Assembly (NCBI GenBank): GCA_007922195.1
Contig: ML681963.1
Span: 136,020,173-136,084,172, forward strand
From: Podocnemis expansa
Taxonomy: Eukaryota; Chordata; Testudines; Podocnemididae
DNA length: 64,000 bases
Reading direction: 5' to 3'
The notes below the pieces were generated by a model. That model worked only from the letters and a program-made list of their open reading frames with translations. It was not told the DNA's origin and ran no database searches. The position numbers were made by a program, and so were the translations under genes. Shown here piece by piece: positions 57,809 to 64,000 of the stretch (position 1 is the stretch's first letter; each line of letters begins with the position of its first letter).

Positions 57809-60270
57809 ATAGGGATAGGGCCCTGCACATAGGCAGGGCACTCTCTGAATGTTTTAAAAAAATCAAAATGAATTTTGAAAAGTAAATAAATACTGCACCC
57901 AGATTTCCTTCAACAACCACTTGAGTGTATCATCATCCAAAATGTACCATCATTCTCATTTCTAATTATTATAAAATGTGTGGTGTTGATAGGAATTTAC
58001 CTATGTAAATCTGACTAAGGAGCTCAGGACTTGATCCATTACATTTACGAAGGAAAGCACACACAGAAAAATGTAATTGGAATGCATTGTGTGTGCCAAA
58101 ATTATAGTCAGAACAGTATTAATGGGTATATGGGATTTGATACTGCAAAGTGCTGAGCACATTGACTTCAATAGGAGTTGAGTCAGAAGGAGCCTGTGGT
58201 TTGCAATGCAAGTGCATGGCAATACCAAGTCCTTCTATTGTCTAGTCTCAGATACCATGGGCCCAACTTTCATGTGTTCAACTGCTTATGGTATGGCAAC
58301 CAGTTATGCATGAGGGCATTCAAGTGGGGAATTTCAACCATTTGTAACAAGATAACAAGCAGACCACCCACCATAAAAGGTTGTTCCTAGTGTTTCTTCC
58401 TACCTGCTCCTCCAAACACTGGCCACCTCCACAACATGTCGGTATTCGGCTGGTGGGGTGCATTGCTAAGGGCACCTGTTAACTTTGTCAGTCTCCAGTG
58501 ATGTGTAATACATATGAGAGATACGGCAGGCAGTTCTGTTGTTTATGGCCTGTTGTCACTTTTGACTGTGTGTGTTCCATCTGCTATTGTTTGGAGCATT
58601 TTCCTTATTGGTTAAGATCAAAGAACAGGCTAGTGTGAGCACACTGGTTTTGCAAGTAAATAAGCTGGGCAATCCAGTATGCCTGTAATGGGGATTCTCT
58701 TTAACATCTCTCACTGAGCTGTGTTTTGTATTATATTGCTGTAGCACATGCACAAGCCCAAGCTTTTAAAATAAAGAGCAGATAGCTGGTAATAGAGTGC
58801 TATAACTTCTTTAAGCAGTGACTATATAAGTGAGATCATTTCATAAATACATTTGCATGTTTAATTTCCAAAGGGAGAGTAGCATGGTTATCATTTTAAG
58901 GCCAAATCATTGAGTCTTTATATGGTTTTGAGTAAAAGCTGTAGGTATCTGGTCCATCATTATCATGTAATTAGATGCACATCTTTCAGATCTCAGTAGA
59001 TCAATAAATGAAAGCATGTTTCTAGTTAAGGATAAAGGATTTCATTCCATCTTGCCTCCGATGTGCTAAAGCATGTGCTTAATTTAACTGAGTAACACTG
59101 TTGACTTCTGTGGGTCTATGCACCTGCTTATCTTTAAGCCCATGCTTAAGTGCTTTGTAAGACTAGGTTCCTGGACTTTAATGTGGATCAACTCCATCAA
59201 GTGTTTCCACTGGCTATTTTTTATTTTAAAAGAATGGTTATCTCTGTTGTGTCCCTATGAGATGTTCTTTGATTTAAAATTACTTAAATTAGAAAGGCTG
59301 AACTATATAAACTGAGGTTTATACCAAAAGCTAGTTATGCTAAAAATGAATCTTGTATCATTGAAGTGTCCTGCACTTTATTTTGCTAAATTCCATTATT
59401 TTCATGTTTCTTTTCATTTTTGGGGACAAGTAGGGCAGAGGAAAGGGAAGAGAAGGAGTTCTTTCTGCATTTGGCCTTTATATGTTGTAAGGAACGGAAT
59501 CCAGGGTGAATTATTTACTCTCTCCATATATCTTTAGAAATATATTTATCTTCAAAAGCTTTTTAGTTTCTGCTTGGCAGCTCCTGAATTTGTGTGGCCT
59601 CTCTGTGCCAGTATATTGTTTGTGCTTTTGTAAGGCCCTACTCTAGAGTACTATATGTGTTTATGTAAGAGGCGTTGATGGCTAACACAGGCGTACACTC
59701 AGTAGGCCATTCAGAAGAGTGTCACAGAGGAATGTCCTCCTCTGATTTATGAGCACATTATAGTTATTCAGGTGGAGTGGCAGGACCTTGTAGTAAGATC
59801 CATCATACATATCAAATGTGTTTTAAGTTCAATAGATCAAGCTGGAATAGTACTGTTGACTAGAGGGTGGTTAAAGCACATTTAAAGACGGTTTCATTTC
59901 TGCTGTAAGGACTTACAATCAAAAAGAGGTCTCTGAAGAATATGAGCTGCCTCCTCCTTGACCTTTACGAACCAAGATCACGTACTGTCTGTTTTATGAG
60001 TCTTTTACAGCCATTTGACAATCCATTGCATGCAGATTCAAAACAACAGCAGAAGACACTTGTACTGGCCTGCAAATCTGGCAGTCTTGGCGTAATCTGA
60101 AAGTTAGCAAGAAATCCTCAAGTCCAATTCACTTAAACTTTTCCAAAGGCTTTTGCTTGAAAAACTGTAAAAGATTTTTTTCCATCACCCAACTCATTTG
60201 ATAAATTTCTAAACACATGTATGATTTTTATTATCAATTATGGTTCAAATTCTGCCCTCAGATACATGTG
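57809..60270. other. No gene seen
   Basis: AT-rich with chance ORFs of up to 75 codons. An old palindromic-repeat relic at 59060-59165 ('agcatgtgcttaatttaac', 'cccatgcttaagtgctttg'). Confidence 0.45.
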
Positions 60271-60274
60271 TATA

Positions 60275-60318
60275 GGTAAAAGAACCAAGTAGTCATGTGG
60301 CACTTAAAGACTACCAAA
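60275..60318 (+). mobile_element. Turtle-type SINE-like repeat, small piece
   Basis: 'aagaaccaagtagtcatgtg' followed by 'gcacttaaagactaccaaat'. 44 bp only. Confidence 0.6.
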
Positions 60319-60624
60319 TGAGGTGAACAGAGCAAATATGGTATAATATGGCAGAATTTGGCCTATTGACATAAAATGCTTTCTTTGGTACCTATAAAGA
60401 AGTTACTAATCCTAATATTGTGAACCTTGAAAGGAAATGTTAACAAGGATATGTTAGCATTTCAAGGGAATCCTCATCTGATGCTGAGCACACTAACAAG
60501 TTGCAGAGACTGTGTACACATGTTTAAGAATGGGGGCAGAAAGCTAGCCATTATCTGTGTTGAAGCAAAGATATAGCAGTTTGCTGTGTACCCAGTATAT
60601 TAGAAAACTGTTCCCCAAAGATCA

Positions 60625-60965
60625 CTGGATTAATAGATTTTTAAGGGCAGAAGAAATCATTATTATCATCTAGTCTGAGCTCCTGTATATCATCAGTCAC
60701 AGAACTTCATCAATTGTATTGTACCTACAGCACATTCTAAAATATTGAGCCTAAAGCATACTCAAATTGAGACTGGATATTTTTTAGGAAGATATATTTG
60801 AATCTTGATTTGAAGGCATCAAGAGATGGAAAGTTCCCTTGGCAGTTGATCCAAATGGTTAATGACTCTCACTATTAAAAAAAAAAATCTAATTTGAATT
60901 TATCTGTCTTCATCTTCCAACCACTGGTTCTTGTTACTCCTTTCTCCACTATTAATTTACTCCAC
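60625..60965 (-). mobile_element. CR1 LINE, 3' region
   Basis: In order on +: 'catctagtctgagctcctgt', 'cacagaacttcatcaattgt', 'gaatcttgatttgaaggca', 'tggttaatgactctcacta' and 'catcttccaaccactggtt'. Together they are the reverse of the 3' end and adjacent sequence of the CR1 subfamily also seen at 46690-46802. Confidence 0.8.
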
Positions 60966-61029
60966 TAATTTGTAAATTAAACACTGGCACTTTGGGCAAT
61001 ATTCTCAAAATTGCCACAGTAAATTAGGA

Positions 61030-61230
61030 ATACAATTCTCATATAGAGCTGGTAGCAAAATAATATCAGTCTTCCATGGAAAATATTGAAACAAAAAACT
61101 TTTTTCTCTAAATTTTCTGTTGGAAAAAGTCAATATTTTAAACAAAAAAATGAACATTTTTGTTTGTTTTCAATTTAGAAAATAATGAAAAGATTTCCTT
61201 GACAAATTTTTACTGAACAGAAATTTTTTG
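61030..61230. repeat. AT-rich degenerate repeat (GAAA/TTTC-rich)
   Basis: Same style as 10640-11060: 'ggaaaatattgaaacaaaa', 'aatttagaaaataatgaaaa', 'cttgacaaatttttactg'. Class unknown. Confidence 0.3.
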
Positions 61231-61254
61231 AGTAGCTTAACAGGTACATTAGAA

Positions 61255-63115
61255 AATCCTACCCTTCCTGATCAAAAGAACAATGTGTTCTGGTTGATAT
61301 TTTTGGTAATGAGGGTAGAGCTTTGGAGATATGTCACCGTTATTGTGTTACAGCACTGGACTATTGCCTTTCCTTGAATATGTCCATATTTAATATTTTT
61401 AATATTCAATATTTATTCAGTCTTCACTAAAAAAAACTCCCCTCATCTTAAGTTGAAGAACTGAAATGCAGTAACTAAAGGCTTCAGAATTTAGGTTTAG
61501 ACATACAAAGAAGATATAGCACATTTATTCTGTGCACTTGTATCGCATATACAGTACTGTTAAATCAATCCTAACCTGATGACTTTGGTCACCTAACTAA
61601 AATTTCTAGAGTAGACCAACTGTTTATATTTACTATAGCAAAGGGTTACTAAGTAATGTTCATGTGGCTTACTGGTTTTGGAAAGAAATACCTGTATGCC
61701 TGAAACCTAGGATAGACCCCAATACTACTGAATCTATCAGCCAGACTCATGGGAGAAAAATCAAAGCTTTTGTATGCTAAGATGTAGCTGGACATATTAC
61801 AAAAGAACAGTGCAGATATTATAAATTGAATTTTGGATATTTTTCTTATCTCTTCCTTCATCACATGCAATTTCAGGGAATAAATCAAGTCTTGGGGTTA
61901 GTTAATAGCCCTTAGAAGAAAGAAAAATGAATCTGAGAATATTTTCTTAATTCCTTACATTCAGAATTAAAGGCTTAGCTATCATTTTTCTATCTTAAAA
62001 GGAACTGCCATGATTTTTTACTTGGTAAAATGAGGATTTATCTTTCCAAATACATGGAAGAGATTTGGGGTCCCTTACATTCACTTCTTCAAAACCATCT
62101 ACTGTACTCTAACTATCATTTTTTCCACAAAAGGGAGATTTTACTAGAATGTTTATCCTGCTCTTTAAATGGCTGGAGAAATTGTTGCTGAGTGACACCT
62201 CATACAATTTACCCCAGTGCTAAGCATGTTCATAGTACTTTCCCATGCATTATGAGATAAAATGTCAGATATAAAATGCCCATATTTGTAAGAGAGTGCC
62301 GAGCTGAATTTCTAGCTGTTGATCTATCCAGTGTTCTTTACTGCTACAATTACAGAGCCACAGCCAGTTAATATCATAAACATGAGGTTAGGAGATTGCC
62401 TCTAGACTCTGGCTCCCCAGGCCAGTGCAGCACAAGTATACAATGGGCATGACTCACTTGGACTGCAGGGAAAGGTACAGGAGGGAATCATCTGCAGCCA
62501 ATTAAAATAAAACAGCTGCTGTTGTCCACCTTAAAAAGAGATCATTCATGTTCTCCCAGACCAAGAACCAACGATTACCATTTGTAAAGTGAAAATGTTA
62601 ACCTAATCCAATAAAGAGCCAAGGATATATTAGAATAGAACAGAACAGAATCATAGGGTTGCATTTCTAACTCAGTTAGGAATGAGCAAACTGGTTCAAA
62701 AAAGTAACCATCTTCCTGAAGTTTGCTCACCCTCTCTTTTGCAGCAGAGAAGCCCAAGGATGTTCTTCTGGTTTCATTGCTACTGCCCTTTGCCCACATT
62801 CTGGGGCTGAGACACCTCAGAATCTGCTGTGACAATAGAGATCATTCACATTTCCATGGTTCAGAATGAGGAAAAGCAAATGGAGAGACACAGTCTACCA
62901 ATCACCTAAAAGATTCTCACATTGGAAATGGAAGGTATGCAGTTACTAGCCAGACTCCAAAAAAGCTGCAGGAGGAAGAGCTGGATAGCCCGGAAAGAGC
63001 TAGAAAACTATCACATTCTCCCCACATCATATCAGACACTAAGACATAAGCAGTGAGCATCAGGTTGGGTAGCAAGTAGCAGGCTCTGGAAACACACTCT
63101 GGTTTTCTTCGAAAA
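61255..63115. other. No gene seen; possible conserved stretch near 62150-62520
   Basis: No exon or transposon recognised. The 62150-62520 part is free of repeat words and has TGCTGAGTGAC and CAGCTGCTG motifs that transcription factors could use. This is speculation. Confidence 0.35.
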
Positions 63116-63116
63116 A

Positions 63117-63170
63117 GAAGCCAGGAGTCCTGTGCTGAGCTAGACTAACACAGCTGCCCCTTTGAGGCGT
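63117..63170 (-). mobile_element. Turtle-type SINE-like repeat, 5' head
   Basis: Reverse of 'caaaggggcagctgtgttag', 'tctagctcagcacaggact' and 'cctggcttc'. Head only. Confidence 0.7.
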
Positions 63171-63221
63171 GGTTTTCTTAGGAAGTCAGAGAGCTTCACT
63201 ACAACTCATTCTGGTTCATTT

Positions 63222-64000
63222 TAGGGGCGTTGCTGAGTAGCAAAAATATTCGGGGCACAGGCCCAAGCCCTGCCCCTTCCAGGTCCCCATCACAAGCCTC
63301 GCCCCTTCCAAGCCCCCCGTCCAACCCCCTCCCACCACTGGCCCAACCTGACCTGGGGCCTGCCACCCAGCCCAGATGATCACCAGCTGCAACATAGGCC
63401 CAAACGGGGGCCTGCCTCCCTCTCCCCCCAACTGATCCCCAGCCATGATGCCACCATGACCCTGGGCCTGTCACCTCCTCCTCCACCAGCTGATCCCTGG
63501 CTGCGACGATGGCCCAGCCTGACCTGGGGCTTCCCCCCCCCCGGGGCCTCCCTCAGCCTCGCTGCCAGCCTGGCCAAACCCGGGGGCCTGTCCCCCTCCC
63601 AGCTGATCCCCAGCCTCACTGCCAGCCTGATCCACCCCTGCCACCAGCCTGACCCAGAGTCTGCTGTGCCCCCCCTCGCCCAGCCATCCCTTGCCTCACT
63701 GCCAGGACCCAGCGCCTGCTGATCACCCCCCGCCACCCAGTCTCTGGCCTCGCTGTCCGCCAAACCCGGAGCCTGCCATGCCGCACCCCACCAGCCAATC
63801 CAGGCCTCGGCTGCCAGCCCGAACCAGGGTCTGCCACCCCTTCCATGCCTGAGCTCGTCACCACCAGGACCCAGGGCCTGATGAATCCTGCCCAGCCTCC
63901 AGCCAATCCCTGGCCTTGCTGCCTGACTGAGAAGGAGCAGCTTAGCTCCGCCGTTCCAGGCAGACATGCTTCTGCACATGTGCTGCTGGAGAAATGTCAT
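63222..64000. mobile_element. hAT-like GC-rich element, continues past the window
   Basis: It starts TAGGGGCGTTGCTGAG and shares 'atattcggggcacagg' with the left end of the element at 31993. The rest is a degenerate tandem array of 'cagctgatccccagcctca' and 'ctgccagcctgacccagag' units, spaced roughly 50-110 bp, with poly-C runs. Frames of up to 206 codons on the minus strand are low-complexity (Gly, Ala, Arg, Trp) products of this array. The right end lies outside the window. Confidence 0.55.

Noticed and set aside
63380..64000. 206-codon minus-strand ORF at the window end
   Set aside because: Gly/Ala/Trp/Arg-rich low-complexity product of a GC-rich tandem array in a hAT-like element.

Overview
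The window is vertebrate nuclear DNA: AT-rich, intron or intergenic in character, and dense in old transposable elements. The mix of CR1 LINEs, a SINE-like repeat with the 'gactaacaaatttatt ... cacttcatcagatgc' tail, MIR-type SINEs, hAT and PIF/Harbinger elements and a Penelope-like fragment is what I know from non-avian sauropsids. A turtle is most likely and a crocodilian is the alternative. This is recognition from memory, not a database search. I found no host exon, tRNA or rRNA that I can defend. Every recognisable reading frame belongs to a transposon.

Layout. 0.2-0.9 kb: a hAT element split by a CR1 tail. 3.1-3.5 kb: a hAT with target duplication. 4.7 kb: a MIR. 5.9-7.5 kb: a 1.6-kb Harbinger-type non-autonomous element filled with a GC-rich 46-bp minisatellite in a 275-bp higher-order repeat. 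8.1-8.8 kb: another palindrome-rich MITE. 9-19.9 kb: mostly unique or very old sequence with small palindromic repeats. 19.9-25.3 kb: a nested cluster made of a hAT, a MITE holding a 400-N assembly gap, the 3' end of a Penelope-like element, a near-complete but dead PIF/Harbinger element (transposase pseudogene on +, Myb/SANT-like partner gene on -) and a MITE at its right edge. 27.4 and 37.6 kb: two full-length copies of one ~410-bp MITE in inverted orientation. 32-33.6 kb: two GC-rich hAT-like elements, one of them an almost perfect giant foldback. 39.4-43.6 kb: a ~4-kb CR1 LINE on the minus strand (endonuclease and reverse transcriptase remnants) cut by two hAT insertions. 47.8, 51.7 and 54.1 kb: more Harbinger-type MITEs. 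57.4 kb: a hAT with a perfect 8-bp duplication. 63.2 kb to the end: a GC-rich hAT-like element with internal tandem repeats, running off the window.

How the parts relate. The elements with 'GTCTACAC'-type ends and 3-bp target duplications form one superfamily. Several share a leader segment with the autonomous-type Harbinger at 21.3-24.8 kb, so they look like internally deleted or refilled derivatives once moved by such a transposase. The filler between the ends differs strongly between families (TTCGAA, GTCGACTT, TTCGAAACA, minisatellite), but each filler is palindromic or tandem. This modular pattern is the most distinctive property of the window. I do not see a new multi-gene system. The strongest unexplained items are a 241-codon minus-strand open frame at 35.2-35.9 kb and a 95-bp direct repeat at 25.9 and 29.3 kb.
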